From Ralstonia thomasii (GTDB lineage: Bacteria; Pseudomonadota; Gammaproteobacteria; Burkholderiales; Burkholderiaceae), in the NCBI RefSeq assembly GCF_958405895.1, contig NZ_CATZAR010000001.1: a DNA stretch of 64,000 nucleotides, one strand, 5' to 3'. The notes beneath the pieces were generated by a model. The model was given only the letters and a program-made list of their open reading frames with translations, was not told where the DNA came from and ran no database searches. Made by a program: the position numbers and the translations under genes. How positions within the stretch are numbered: the stretch's first letter is position 1; each line of letters begins with the position of its first letter. This document shows, piece after piece, positions 8,788-16,466 of the stretch.

Positions 8788-8958
8788 GTTTACCCCTCTG
8801 AACCAAGCGCTGACAAGGCTTTGCGGGCCGCGTATACGGTTTACCTGTAGTAAACGTAGAAGGTATATATAGCTTGTAGTAAGGAAAGGTCTTCCGTGGA
8901 CAACCTTAACGGTTGCCCACCGATGCCCTTCCCGCGACAACGAGCAAAATTCAGAAAA

Positions 8959-8974
8959 CGTACCCAATTCTGCG
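8959..8974 (-). promoter_or_regulatory. Single reverse iteron in the repA leader
   Basis: CGTACCCAATTCTGCG is the complement of CGCAGAATTGGGTACG. It sits 52 bp before the repA ATG, opposite in orientation to the array. A site here is well placed for RepA to repress its own promoter, as in many iteron replicons; that role is inferred from position. Confidence 0.7.
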
Positions 8975-9026
8975 TGACAAGGCGAAGGCGTTTTAGTACA
9001 AAGGGTCTGAACAATTCTTGCCCACC

Positions 9027-10103
9027 ATGGTCACCAAGCGCCTCACACCCAATGGGAAACCGGACGACAATTCGCCCGGCCGCATCATCGTCCCCTCGGG
9101 AGGGCAAGTCATTGCCGCGCCGGAGAAGTTTCAGCGCCTGTTCGACGAAGCACAGGCAATGGAACGAGAAGACGCCTGGCAAAGCGGCGAGGTCGGCTTC
9201 CTCAGTCGCGCCAGCGTGCAGGTCACCCTTCCCTATCGCGCTCCCAAAGGTGCACCGCCGGTCTGGACGCGTTCCAGCGGCAACATCTCGCTGATGATCC
9301 AGCCGGGCTACTTCACGCAGCAGCGCTCCGAGCGGGCCAGCAATGGGCGGCAGCGCATCGTCTCCGAGACCGTCTCTTTCGGCTATCCATATGGCTCGTA
9401 TCCTCGCCTGATGCTGGCCTGGATCGGCAAGGAGATCATGGCCAAAAAGAAGCGCGGCGAATTCCAGGGCACGGTGGAAGACCGGCGCATTTCGCTGGGC
9501 AACTCGTTGTCCGAGTTCATGTACAACCTGGGCATCCCGATGGCCACGGGCGGCAAGCGGGGCACCATGACGCTGGTGCGCCAGCAGATGATTCGCCTCT
9601 TCTCTGCCACGATTGCCATCGTGCAGAACAAGTCGGCGCCCAGCAGCCAGAATCAGAACCAGGAACCGCTCTCGATCGATCGCATCGGTTATCTGTTGGC
9701 CGATCAGCTGTCCACCTGGTGGGATCCGATGCAGCCGGGCCAGGGCTCAATGTTCGAGAGCTTCGTGGTGCTGTCTGAACCGTTCTTCAACGAGCTCGTG
9801 AATCGGCCGGTGCCGGTGGATATGCGTGCGTTGAAGGCGCTCAAGCAATCGCCGTTTGCGCTGGATGTGTATTCCTGGCTCACATACCGCTTCTTTACGA
9901 TCCAGAAGCGTACCGAGATCCCCTGGGAAGCGCTGCAGATGCAATTCGGTACCGAAACGGAAAGCGAGCGGAAATTCCGTGCGTTGTTCCGCAAGGCGCT
10001 GAAGGACGTGCTGGTTGTCTATCCGGACGCCAAGGTGGATGCAGACTCTTCCAAGGCGCTGATTCTGCAGCCTTCGCGTACGAGCGTACGGAAGTTGGCC
10101 TGA
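9027..10103 (+). CDS. repA: Replication initiator RepA of the second chromosome
   Basis: The 358-residue protein matches the RepA family seen on Burkholderiales secondary chromosomes and megaplasmids (RepA_C type). Recognisable parts are the segment FGYPYGSYPRLMLAWIGKEI (about 118-137), RISLGNSLSEFMYNLGIPMATGG (about 155-178), a basic region with RGTMTLVRQQMIRLFSA, and a C-terminal winged-helix-like part with YSWLTYRFFTI and FRKALKDVLVVYP. It should bind the 16-bp iterons upstream and open the origin with DnaA. I chose ATG 9027; an in-frame TTG at 9018 has AAGGG 13 bases upstream and is an alternative. A convergent terminator separates it from cspA. Confidence 0.9.
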   Translation: MVTKRLTPNGKPDDNSPGRIIVPSGGQVIAAPEKFQRLFDEAQAMEREDAWQSGEVGFLSRASVQVTLPYRAPKGAPPVWTRSSGNISLMIQPGYFTQQRSERASNGRQRIVSETVSFGYPYGSYPRLMLAWIGKEIMAKKKRGEFQGTVEDRRISLGNSLSEFMYNLGIPMATGGKRGTMTLVRQQMIRLFSATIAIVQNKSAPSSQNQNQEPLSIDRIGYLLADQLSTWWDPMQPGQGSMFESFVVLSEPFFNELVNRPVPVDMRALKALKQSPFALDVYSWLTYRFFTIQKRTEIPWEALQMQFGTETESERKFRALFRKALKDVLVVYPDAKVDADSSKALILQPSRTSVRKLA

Positions 10104-10125
10104 AGTCAGCAAGAAGCGCCAGGCA

Positions 10126-10158
10126 AAAAGAAAGGGGAGCAGAAGCTCCCCTTTTTCA
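10126..10158. terminator. Bidirectional terminator between repA and cspA
   Basis: AAAGGGGAGC (10131-10140) pairs with GCTCCCCTTT (10145-10154) around the loop AGAA, with T's on the right and A's on the left. It can stop repA transcription and, on the other strand, cspA transcription. Confidence 0.85.
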
Positions 10159-10180
10159 TCTCAGGCGATCAGCCCGAAAC

Positions 10181-10384
10181 TTATTCCGGCTTGATCGCCG
10201 AGGCTTGCAGACCCTTCGGGCCTTGCTTCACCTCGAAAGTGACCTTCTGGCCGTCCTTCAGGGTCTTGAAGCCCGAACCCTGAATTTCGGAGAAGTGCGC
10301 GAACAGATCCGCGCCGCCGCCGTCCGGAGTGATGAAGCCGAAGCCTTTGGTTTCGTTAAACCATTTGACAGTACCCGTGGCCAT
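10181..10384 (-). CDS. cspA: Cold-shock protein, CspA family
   Basis: The 67-residue protein is a complete single cold-shock domain: MATGTVKWFNETKGFGFITPD with RNP-1 KGFGFI (about 13-18) and the RNP-2 equivalent LFAHF (about 27-31). It binds single-stranded nucleic acid as an RNA chaperone. AAGGA lies about 8 bases before the ATG. The gene sits convergently between repA and parA, an odd place for a chaperone, and shares the terminator with repA. Its upstream gap of about 390 bp is long enough for the structured 5' leader common in csp genes. Which paralog it is cannot be decided from the window. Confidence 0.95.
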   Translation of the reverse strand: MATGTVKWFNETKGFGFITPDGGGADLFAHFSEIQGSGFKTLKDGQKVTFEVKQGPKGLQASAIKPE

Positions 10385-10772
10385 GCAAAAATTCCTTTAA
10401 ATAACAAAAAACACGTCGTCCAGCCGATCCGGACATCGCACGAAGAACCGGCTGATTCCGAATCTTGCGTAGACAAAGTCTTCAGACGACTGTCTGAGCA
10501 TCATAACCAGTTTGGAGCGGAGTGTCGATGGGCGGCATTTTTCCGAAATGTCGCTTTTATGCATCTCACTGGTAAACACCTAGGAAGCCCGTAAATGCCG
10601 GGTTGAACGCATAAAGTTATGCGCCAAAGACCGCATTTACATCTCAATTTAGGTGAATTGAAAACCGCCTTTCCGTCACGTCTGCGGTCTCTCTATTTCG
10701 GTGAAATTTGTATGAATTGAATTTTATCGAACTTGTGTTTTCATGTCGCCTTCCCTAAGATGAGCGCTGCTG
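10385..10772. promoter_or_regulatory. Divergent control region between cspA and parAB
   Basis: This is 388 bp without a supportable gene. It has clearly lower GC than its surroundings, with A/T-rich runs near 10600-10740 that could hold the parAB promoter. The left part would be the 5' leader of cspA; csp leaders are commonly long and temperature-sensitive, but no fold was computed. The parS palindrome at 10773 closes it on the right. Confidence 0.5.
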
Positions 10773-10790
10773 ACTTTCAGCGCTGAAAGT
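10773..10790. promoter_or_regulatory. Perfect 18-bp parS-like palindrome before parA
   Basis: ACTTTCAGCGCTGAAAGT is a perfect palindrome. It ends immediately before GGAGGAG, the parA ribosome-binding site. The 16-bp core recurs exactly inside parB (11619-11634) and with one change upstream of galU. Recurrence next to parAB makes it the probable ParB-binding centromere site. Its place over the start of the operon suggests it also serves in autoregulation. Confidence 0.8.
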
Positions 10791-10799
10791 GGAGGAGCA

Positions 10800-11468
10800 G
10801 TGAGCGCCAAGATCGTAACGGTATTCAATCAGAAAGGTGGCTGTGGCAAGACCACGGTCAGCATGCACATCGCCGGAACCCTTGGTTTGCGGGGGAGTAA
10901 GACGCTGCTGGTCGATATGGACGAGCAAGGAACGGCCACGCGGTGGGCCGCTCAAGCGCCCGAAGACAAGCCCTTCCCGGCTTCGGTGATTGGTTTGGCG
11001 CCTTCCGGTGGCGCCATGCACCGGGAGGTCCGCAAGTTTGTCGCGGACTACGACTACATCGTGGTCGATTGCCCTCCGGCGGTCCACTCACCGTCGTCGT
11101 CAAGCGCGCTGCTGATTTCCGACATTGCGCTGATCCCCGTGGTGCCGTCACCGCCTGATCTGTGGGCTGCAGTGGCTGCCAAAGCCCTGGCTCAGCAGGC
11201 CCAAGTCACCAACGAGACGCTGCGTATTCGCGTGCTGGCGAACATGGTGCAGCGGCGTGTCTCGCTAGCCAAGCAAGCAATTGAAATTCTTGGTGATGAT
11301 GGAGATATTCCTTTGATGGATTCCATGATCGGATCGCGGTCTGCATTTCGTGAGTGCCAGGCCATCGGCGCGACGGTACACGGTGTGTCGGGCGCCCGGG
11401 AAGCCGTGAGTGAAGTCGACATCTTGATCGACGAGGTGTTGCAGTTGTTGCAGGAGGAACGTGTATGA
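10800..11468 (+). CDS. parA: Chromosome/plasmid partition ATPase ParA
   Basis: The 222-residue protein starts at a GTG with GGAGG 4 bases upstream. It shows the deviant Walker A motif KGGCGKTT (about 12-19) with the signature Lys, the LLVDMDEQGTAT box (about 36-47), and IVVDCPP (about 86-92). It is a small ParA lacking the N-terminal DNA-binding domain of type Ia proteins. It moves the ParB-bound origin by ATP-dependent binding to the nucleoid. It overlaps parB by 4 bases (ATGA), so the two are translationally coupled. Regulation likely goes through the parS palindrome in front of it. Confidence 0.95.
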   Translation: MSAKIVTVFNQKGGCGKTTVSMHIAGTLGLRGSKTLLVDMDEQGTATRWAAQAPEDKPFPASVIGLAPSGGAMHREVRKFVADYDYIVVDCPPAVHSPSSSSALLISDIALIPVVPSPPDLWAAVAAKALAQQAQVTNETLRIRVLANMVQRRVSLAKQAIEILGDDGDIPLMDSMIGSRSAFRECQAIGATVHGVSGAREAVSEVDILIDEVLQLLQEERV

Positions 11469-12475
11469 GCGCGAAGTTGAAATCGCTCAAAGATGGCATG
11501 CTGGCCGGTATAGCCGCGGAGAAAACCAAGGCGACACCGGTCGATCGCTTTGCTTTGGCAGAAAAAGCGATTACATCGCATCCCCGCGGCCTGCTTGGCC
11601 AAGCGGCTCCCGTCTCCGCTTTCAGCGCTGAAAGTCCCGCACCTGCGAATACCTCCGAACGCCGGGTCATCAAGGTTCCGCTTGAACGGTTGCAGGAAAA
11701 TCCGCTCAACGCCCGCCGCATCTACGATCCGCAGATCGTTCAGGAGCGGGCGGCATCCATCGCCACACACGGCCAGCAGACACCAGGGTTGGCAGCACCA
11801 GACCCCGCGCGGCCGGGCTGGTTTGTCCTGATCGACGGCCACTACCGTAAGCGGGCCTTGGCGGCTGCGGGGAAGGCCGAGATGGACTGCTTCGTCGAGG
11901 ACGGCCTGTCGGACATTGATTTTTACCGTCTGTCGTTCGTCTTGAACGAGCAGCGGTCCGGCCAGTCCGTGCTGGACAACGCAATCGCTTGGCGACAGCT
12001 GCTGGACGAAGGAAAAGTTAAAAAAGAAGAAGATATTTGCGAGATTACCGGCGTATCCGCAGGAACAGTCAACAAGACACTGGCGCTGTTGAAGCTGCCC
12101 GAGTCAGTGCTCGAAGTGATGAAGGAGCGGCCGGCCGGAATTGGTATCGCAACAGGATATGAGCTGACACTGTACTTTAAGAGCGCTGGCGAAGACCGCA
12201 CGCGCGAGCTGGTGCATCGCGTACTGGAAGAGGGCCTCTCCAGTCGCGACGTGGAGCAGATCCGCAAGGTGGCCCAGGAGGGGCGTACCCGCAAGGTCAA
12301 GGAAGTCAGCCGCCAGTATAAGATCCGAAGCGCTGAAGGTGATCTTCTAGGCACAATTAAGGAATGGGATTCCGGACGCGTCATGCTTGATGTGAAGCTG
12401 GGAGACCGTGGTGCGCGGGAATCGCTCGTCGAGGCGCTAAAAAGCCGGTTTGGCCTGGACGTCGCCCTACTGTAA
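11465..12475 (+). CDS. parB: Partition protein ParB
   Basis: The 336-residue protein has an unstructured N-terminus (1-65), the ParB nuclease-like/CTP-binding domain from about 67 (KVPLERLQENPLNARR) through IDGHYRKRALAAAG (about 122-135, the G-x-x-R box), then a helix-turn-helix at about 185-215 (ICEITGVSAGTVNKTLALLKLP) and a C-terminal dimer domain. It should bind the CTTTCAGCGCTGAAAG palindromes. One palindrome lies in its own coding sequence, where it falls in the poorly conserved N-terminal linker. A strong terminator follows the stop, closing the parAB operon. Confidence 0.95.
   Translation: MSAKLKSLKDGMLAGIAAEKTKATPVDRFALAEKAITSHPRGLLGQAAPVSAFSAESPAPANTSERRVIKVPLERLQENPLNARRIYDPQIVQERAASIATHGQQTPGLAAPDPARPGWFVLIDGHYRKRALAAAGKAEMDCFVEDGLSDIDFYRLSFVLNEQRSGQSVLDNAIAWRQLLDEGKVKKEEDICEITGVSAGTVNKTLALLKLPESVLEVMKERPAGIGIATGYELTLYFKSAGEDRTRELVHRVLEEGLSSRDVEQIRKVAQEGRTRKVKEVSRQYKIRSAEGDLLGTIKEWDSGRVMLDVKLGDRGARESLVEALKSRFGLDVALL
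11619..11634. promoter_or_regulatory. Second parS-like site, inside parB
   Basis: CTTTCAGCGCTGAAAG is identical to the core of the 10773-10790 palindrome. It lies within the parB linker region and encodes part of SAFSAES. It is 830 bp from the first site. Confidence 0.8.
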
Positions 12476-12500
12476 TTTCGCCGCAGCTCTCTTCACCATA

Positions 12501-12526
12501 AGCGCCCATAGGGCGCTTTTTTTTTT
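12501..12526 (+). terminator. Terminator of the parAB operon
   Basis: AGCGCCC (12501-12507) pairs with GGGCGCT (12511-12517) around a 3-base loop and is followed by a T-run to 12526. Confidence 0.9.
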
Positions 12527-12567
12527 GCCTCAATTTCGCGCGCCAGAAGCCTGTCAGCGTGCTGAAG

Positions 12568-12583
12568 CGTACCCGTTTCTGCG
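12568..12583 (-). repeat. Iteron-like 16-mer between parB and the KfrA-like gene
   Basis: CGTACCCGTTTCTGCG, the exact complement of the consensus, lies in the 320-bp gap after parB. The rest of the gap (to 12795) has an AT-rich end just before the next gene, where its promoter may lie. Confidence 0.8.
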
Positions 12584-12795
12584 CGCGCCCACTTACGTCG
12601 GGTGCGTCTACAGAACGGCTCAACTCACTGCTAAAGATGCCTCGAAACGGGCAGACTCGGCACCCGGGGGGTACCTCGGCCCTTGTGAATTCGACTGCAA
12701 ATAGATTATGCCGATATTAAAATAATGAAGTCTATTAAGACAACATTGAGGTTTTTAACCCTTCGTGTACACTAGATGGGCACTTGTTAGCCCTT

Positions 12796-13614
12796 ATGGC
12801 ACGTCCCGGTCTCTATTTCTCGGCAGAGCAGCAGCAGCGGATCGTTGAAGCGATCCGGCGGCTGGATATCGCCTTCCCTCACGACAACGCCGTGTTCCTG
12901 GATGAAGTGATCGAAGCTGTCCAGGCTGTGACGCGTCGTGTTTATGGCGTTCGACGCTACGTGCAGTGGTTGGCGGAGGCGGGAGTACACCGACGTCCGA
13001 GCAATACGACGCTACAGAAAGCGGTCGATCGAGCGCAGGGGCGCGGGCCGGCTGCAGCCGGTGCCGCAGCGGACGCGGTAGAGCCGTGGCCGATCCCATT
13101 GGCGCACGCAGAAACGGGTACGCTTCCGGCGCGTGACGAGCGCAACCGGATCGCCTCGCGCGCCATTGGCGCGCCGGGTGCGGGCGCCGAATGGATGGAA
13201 GCGCGCATTCGTGCAGAGGTGGCGGAGCGCGCGCTGGAACACGAAGCCGCGCGTAACCGGCAATTGCAGGCCGCCATGGCCGACTTGGAGCGTCGTCTCG
13301 GCGAGGCGCTTGCCACGGCGCCTGCCGTGCCCCCCAAATTGACCGATGCAACGCTAGAGCGCCTAGAGCAGACCATGGAAACCGTGACCCGCCTGGAGGG
13401 GGCGGCCAGCGCGCTGGCGGGGACGGAGCGCTTTCTGCGCTTGCAGAACGACGCGGTACGCCAGCAAACGCAAAGTGAAGCCGATCAACTGCGCCAGCGC
13501 ATCCGCACCCTCGAAGCCGAGGTCGCGCATTTGAACGCCCAGATCGACGCCTATCGGCGCACGCCCGAGCGCACCGCACCGGTCTCGCGCGGCTGGGTCA
13601 AGCCATCTTCCTGA
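12796..13614 (+). CDS. KfrA-like DNA-binding coiled-coil protein
   Basis: The 272-residue protein has an N-terminal part (1-80) with helices typical of a DNA-binding domain. A low-complexity linker rich in Ala, Gly and Arg follows (80-135), then a long heptad-rich segment (about 135-260: EVAERALEHEAARNRQLQAAMADLERRL...). This arrangement resembles KfrA proteins of broad-host-range plasmids, which autoregulate and help partition or nucleoid organisation; the resemblance is by architecture, and I do not recognise the sequence itself. ATG 12796 is preferred over TTG 12784. A perfect iteron lies in frame within the linker and supplies AETGT. Position right after parB supports a role in segregation. 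Confidence 0.6.
   Translation: MARPGLYFSAEQQQRIVEAIRRLDIAFPHDNAVFLDEVIEAVQAVTRRVYGVRRYVQWLAEAGVHRRPSNTTLQKAVDRAQGRGPAAAGAAADAVEPWPIPLAHAETGTLPARDERNRIASRAIGAPGAGAEWMEARIRAEVAERALEHEAARNRQLQAAMADLERRLGEALATAPAVPPKLTDATLERLEQTMETVTRLEGAASALAGTERFLRLQNDAVRQQTQSEADQLRQRIRTLEAEVAHLNAQIDAYRRTPERTAPVSRGWVKPSS
13107..13122 (+). repeat. Perfect iteron inside the KfrA-like gene
   Basis: CGCAGAAACGGGTACG lies in coding sequence and is read as part of HAETGTLPARD, in the linker between the DNA-binding and coiled-coil parts. Another coding copy, in the LysR gene at 29224, is read in the same frame. Confidence 0.85.
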
Positions 13615-13679
13615 TTTCTTGGCGCACTGTTAGCGGGCGCTTACTGGTCTGGCCAGCCGCAAGTTGGCGTAAAGCGGTA

Positions 13680-13695
13680 CGCAGAATTGGGTACG
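13680..13695 (+). repeat. Iteron-like 16-mer upstream of galU
   Basis: CGCAGAATTGGGTACG lies 7 bp before a parS-like palindrome. The pair sits in the 267-bp gap between the KfrA-like gene and galU. Confidence 0.8.
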
Positions 13696-13702
13696 CTTTT
13701 TC

Positions 13703-13722
13703 AACTTTCGGCGCTGAAAGTT
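13703..13722. promoter_or_regulatory. Third parS-like site, beside an iteron
   Basis: The core CTTTCGGCGCTGAAAG differs from the parA-proximal palindrome at one position. The flanks AA and TT extend the symmetry to 20 bp. It lies 7 bp from the iteron at 13680. Confidence 0.65.
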
Positions 13723-13881
13723 GATGCGACGGCGTTGCAACCGGTTGTAGGAAAGGCGGCAACGCAGTGCCCGCCACGTTGCGCGGGGCACGCCAGATCG
13801 TGCGCCACCAAAGGTTGGACCCGGGGGCTTACGCTGGCATATGACTTGCTCATGACGCTACGTCTCACCAATGGAGTTGTC

Positions 13882-14832
13882 ATGAACGAGAAGATCACCA
13901 AGGCCGTGTTTCCCGTGGCGGGGCTCGGTACACGTTTTCTACCCGCCACCAAGGCCAGCCCGAAAGAGATGCTGCCGATCGTCGATAAGCCGCTGATCCA
14001 ATATGCGGTGGAAGAGGCTGCCGCTGCGGGTATCACGGAGATGATCTTCATCACGGGCCGCGCCAAGCGCGCTATCGAAGACCATTTCGACAAGGCGTAC
14101 GAGCTTGAAACTGAACTGGCTGCCAAGAACAAGCAGGCGTTGCTGGAGATGGTGCAGTCGATCAAGCCGGCGGGCGTCGAGTGCTTCTATGTGCGCCAGC
14201 CCGAGACTCTGGGGCTGGGGCACGCCGTGCTCTGTGCGCAGAAACTGGTACGCGACGAACCCTTCGCCGTGATCCTGGCCGATGACTTGCTGGACAACCA
14301 GCCGCCAGTCATGCAGCAGATGACGGAACTTTACGATCACTACCGCTGCTCCATCGTCGGCGTCGAAACGATTGCGCCGGAAGCCTCGCGCTCGTACGGC
14401 GTGGTGGCTGGCCGTGAATGGGATGACCGCCTGGTCAAGCTCGATGGCATCGTCGAAAAGCCCGCGCCGAAGGATGCGCCGTCCAACCTGGGCGTGGTCG
14501 GGCGCTACATCCTGACGCCGCGCATCTTTGATCATCTGCGCAATCTGAAGCCGGGCGCCGGCGGCGAGCTGCAGTTGACGGACGCCATCCAGAGCCTGCT
14601 GGCTGAAGAGCAGATCCTGGCTTATCGCTACCGTGGTCAGCGCTTCGATTGCGGCAGCAAGTTCGGTTACCTGCAGGCGACCGTCGAGTTCGCGCTGCGC
14701 CATCCGGAAGTGCGTGCTGACTTCGAGGCGTATCTGCATGACCGCCTTGGCCTGTCGCACACGCGGGAAGATTTGTCTGCCGAGGTGGAATCGTTGGTCC
14801 GCGACGCCATTCCGTTGAGCGTGGCCGCCTGA
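13882..14832 (+). CDS. galU: UTP--glucose-1-phosphate uridylyltransferase
   Basis: The 316-residue cytoplasmic enzyme makes UDP-glucose, the precursor of lipopolysaccharide and exopolysaccharide sugars. It shows the nucleotidyltransferase signature KAVFPVAGLGTRFLPATKASPKEMLP (about 6-31), VDKPLIQYAVEEA, LGLGHAVLCA, the metal-binding ILADDLLD region (about 130-137) and GGELQLTDAI, all typical of GalU at the usual length. ATG 13882 is preceded by GGAG at 5 bases and begins MNEKITKAVFP, the normal GalU start; the longer open frame would be unrelated sequence. A possible weak iteron overlaps codons near residue 120. Confidence 0.95.
   Translation: MNEKITKAVFPVAGLGTRFLPATKASPKEMLPIVDKPLIQYAVEEAAAAGITEMIFITGRAKRAIEDHFDKAYELETELAAKNKQALLEMVQSIKPAGVECFYVRQPETLGLGHAVLCAQKLVRDEPFAVILADDLLDNQPPVMQQMTELYDHYRCSIVGVETIAPEASRSYGVVAGREWDDRLVKLDGIVEKPAPKDAPSNLGVVGRYILTPRIFDHLRNLKPGAGGELQLTDAIQSLLAEEQILAYRYRGQRFDCGSKFGYLQATVEFALRHPEVRADFEAYLHDRLGLSHTREDLSAEVESLVRDAIPLSVAA
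14237..14252 (+). repeat. Possible weak iteron copy in galU
   Basis: CGCAGAAACTGGTACG keeps the fixed bases of the consensus but differs in the centre. It encodes part of CAQKLVRDE, in a different frame from the AETGT copies. It may be chance sequence in a conserved enzyme. Confidence 0.35.
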
Positions 14833-15122
14833 GCATCGCCGCCTTCAGAATCGAATCGGCCGTGCGGGTTTCCGCACAGGTTGCCTCGGCTGATTCTGAG
14901 AAACCGCACACTTCTCCTGTCGTCCACCGTTCCGTCGATTTCCCGCAAAGCCTCGCGCCACGGGCTTTTGCGGCGGATCGGCGAGTCTGCTTTTCGCATG
15001 GAATGCTTCTTGAGTAAGAGCGACCACCCATAAACCGGCGGACCGCTCGGACGTCGCACACGCAGCTGGGTGTGCCGACATGTCACAAGCAAAGGCCGCC
15101 GCCAACGCTCCAAGGAGACACC
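14833..15122. other. Intergenic region between galU and kgtP with a hairpin
   Basis: This is 290 bp without a gene. GTGCGG (14862-14867) and CCGCAC (14872-14877) form a small hairpin inside a wider pair CAGAATC/GATTCTG. There is no T-run, so it is a poor terminator. A segment TGGAATG-N4-TTGA at 14999-15013 resembles a sigma-54 promoter but lacks the key C of the -12 element. Given the DctD-type regulator downstream, a sigma-54 promoter is expected here. Confidence 0.4.
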
Positions 15123-16463
15123 ATGACGCAGCCTCAGGCTGGCGCGGTCACGGGCGAGTTTTCGCCCGCGCAGGCCCCCACCAAAGACACTCCCGCAGAC
15201 GTTCGCCGTCGTCTGCGTTCCATCTTCTCCGGTTCAATTGGCAATCTGGTCGAGTGGTACGACTGGTATGTCTACTCGGCGTTTGCGCTGTACTTTGCCA
15301 AGTCGTTCTTCCCCAAGGGAGACCAGACCGCGCAGTTGCTCAATACGGCGGCCGTGTTTGCGGTGGGCTTTCTGGCCCGTCCGGTGGGCGGCTGGCTGAT
15401 GGGCATCTACGCCGATCGCTATGGCCGCAAGCGCGCACTGTTCTTCTCGGTGGTGCTCATGTGCGCGGGCTCGCTCATCATCGCGCTCACGCCGAGCTAC
15501 GCGACCATCGGCGTTGCGGCACCCGTGATGCTGGTGCTGGCTCGTCTGCTGCAGGGGCTGTCGGTCGGTGGGGAATACGGCACCTCGGCCACGTACCTGA
15601 GCGAAGTCGCCAACAAGGAAAACCGCGGTTTCTACTCGAGCTTCCAGTACGTCACGCTCATCGCCGGCCAACTGACGGCGCTGGCGCTGCTGATCGCGCT
15701 GCAGCAGTTCGTGCTGTCGCCGGCGCAGCTTGAGGCGTGGGGCTGGCGCATTCCATTCTTTGTCGGCGCGCTGTGTGCGCTGGTGGCAATGGCCATGCGC
15801 TCGCACATGGAGGAAACGCAGTCCTTTACCGCCGCGAAGGCCAACAAGAAGCGCGGCACGCTGTCAGAGTTGGCCAAGCATCCGCGCGCCGTTGCGACGG
15901 TCGTGGGCCTGACGATGGGCGGTACGGTGGCGTTCTACACGTACTCGATCTACATGCAGAAGTTCCTGGCCAACACGGTCGGTCTGTCGAAGGACAAGGC
16001 GACGCTGGTGTCCGGCGCCACGCTGCTGCTGTTCGCCATGCTGCAGCCGATCGTGGGCGGGTTGTCCGACCGCATCGGCCGTCGTCCGATCCTGATTGCC
16101 TTCGGCGTGCTGGGCACGCTCTTCACCGTGCCCATCATGACCGGCATCAGCCAGACCACCAACGTGTGGACGGCGTTCTTCCTGATCATGGCGGCGCTGG
16201 TGATTGTCTCGGGTTACACATCGATCAACGCGGTGGTGAAGGCGGAGTTGTTCCCCGCCGAGGTTCGTGCACTGGGCGTGGGTCTGCCGTATGCGCTTAC
16301 GGTGTCGATCTTTGGCGGCACGGCCGAGTACATCGCGCTGTGGCTTAAGCAGGCAGGTCACGAGTCGCTGTTCTATTGGTACGTGACGGGCACCATCTTC
16401 CTGTCGCTGTTGGTGTACGTGTTCATGCGCGATACTCGCAAGCATTCCCGCATCGAACATTGA
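15123..16463 (+). CDS. kgtP: Alpha-ketoglutarate permease (MFS, metabolite:H+ symporter)
   Basis: The 446-residue protein has 12 membrane segments and the MHS family signatures: GSIGNLVEWYDWYVYSAFALYFAKSFFP near the N-terminus, the loop 2-3 motif DRYGRKRAL, and RLLQGLSVGGEYGTSATYLSE. These are near-identical in pattern to KgtP of enteric bacteria, which takes up 2-oxoglutarate with protons. GGAG lies about 8 bases before ATG 15123. The gene is followed after 3 bases by a DctB-type sensor and then DctD, which strongly suggests the pair controls this permease. Another dicarboxylate substrate is possible. Confidence 0.9.
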   Translation: MTQPQAGAVTGEFSPAQAPTKDTPADVRRRLRSIFSGSIGNLVEWYDWYVYSAFALYFAKSFFPKGDQTAQLLNTAAVFAVGFLARPVGGWLMGIYADRYGRKRALFFSVVLMCAGSLIIALTPSYATIGVAAPVMLVLARLLQGLSVGGEYGTSATYLSEVANKENRGFYSSFQYVTLIAGQLTALALLIALQQFVLSPAQLEAWGWRIPFFVGALCALVAMAMRSHMEETQSFTAAKANKKRGTLSELAKHPRAVATVVGLTMGGTVAFYTYSIYMQKFLANTVGLSKDKATLVSGATLLLFAMLQPIVGGLSDRIGRRPILIAFGVLGTLFTVPIMTGISQTTNVWTAFFLIMAALVIVSGYTSINAVVKAELFPAEVRALGVGLPYALTVSIFGGTAEYIALWLKQAGHESLFYWYVTGTIFLSLLVYVFMRDTRKHSRIEH

Positions 16464-16466
16464 CCC

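Larger units (their letters stand above)
8640..8900. other. Core replication origin of the second chromosome
   Basis: In order this stretch holds a pyrimidine run and two DnaA-type boxes (8648-8668), five iterons at exact 22-23 bp steps (8683-8787), and a low-GC segment (about 8830-8885) with the direct repeat TGTAGTAA at 8846-8853 and 8875-8882. That segment is the likely unwinding element. repA begins 127 bp further on and reads away. This DnaA box / iteron / AT-rich / initiator order is the standard layout of iteron-controlled plasmid and secondary-chromosome origins. Assignment as the functional origin is inference from layout. Confidence 0.85.

Noticed and set aside
8846..8882. TAG-rich DnaA-trio element in the AT-rich part of the origin
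   Set aside because: TAG triplets occur but not in a clear consecutive run; kept only as a direct repeat.
14999..15013. Sigma-54 promoter before kgtP (TGGAATG-N4-TTGA)
   Set aside because: The invariant C of the -12 GC is missing and other positions fit poorly, so I did not list it as a promoter.
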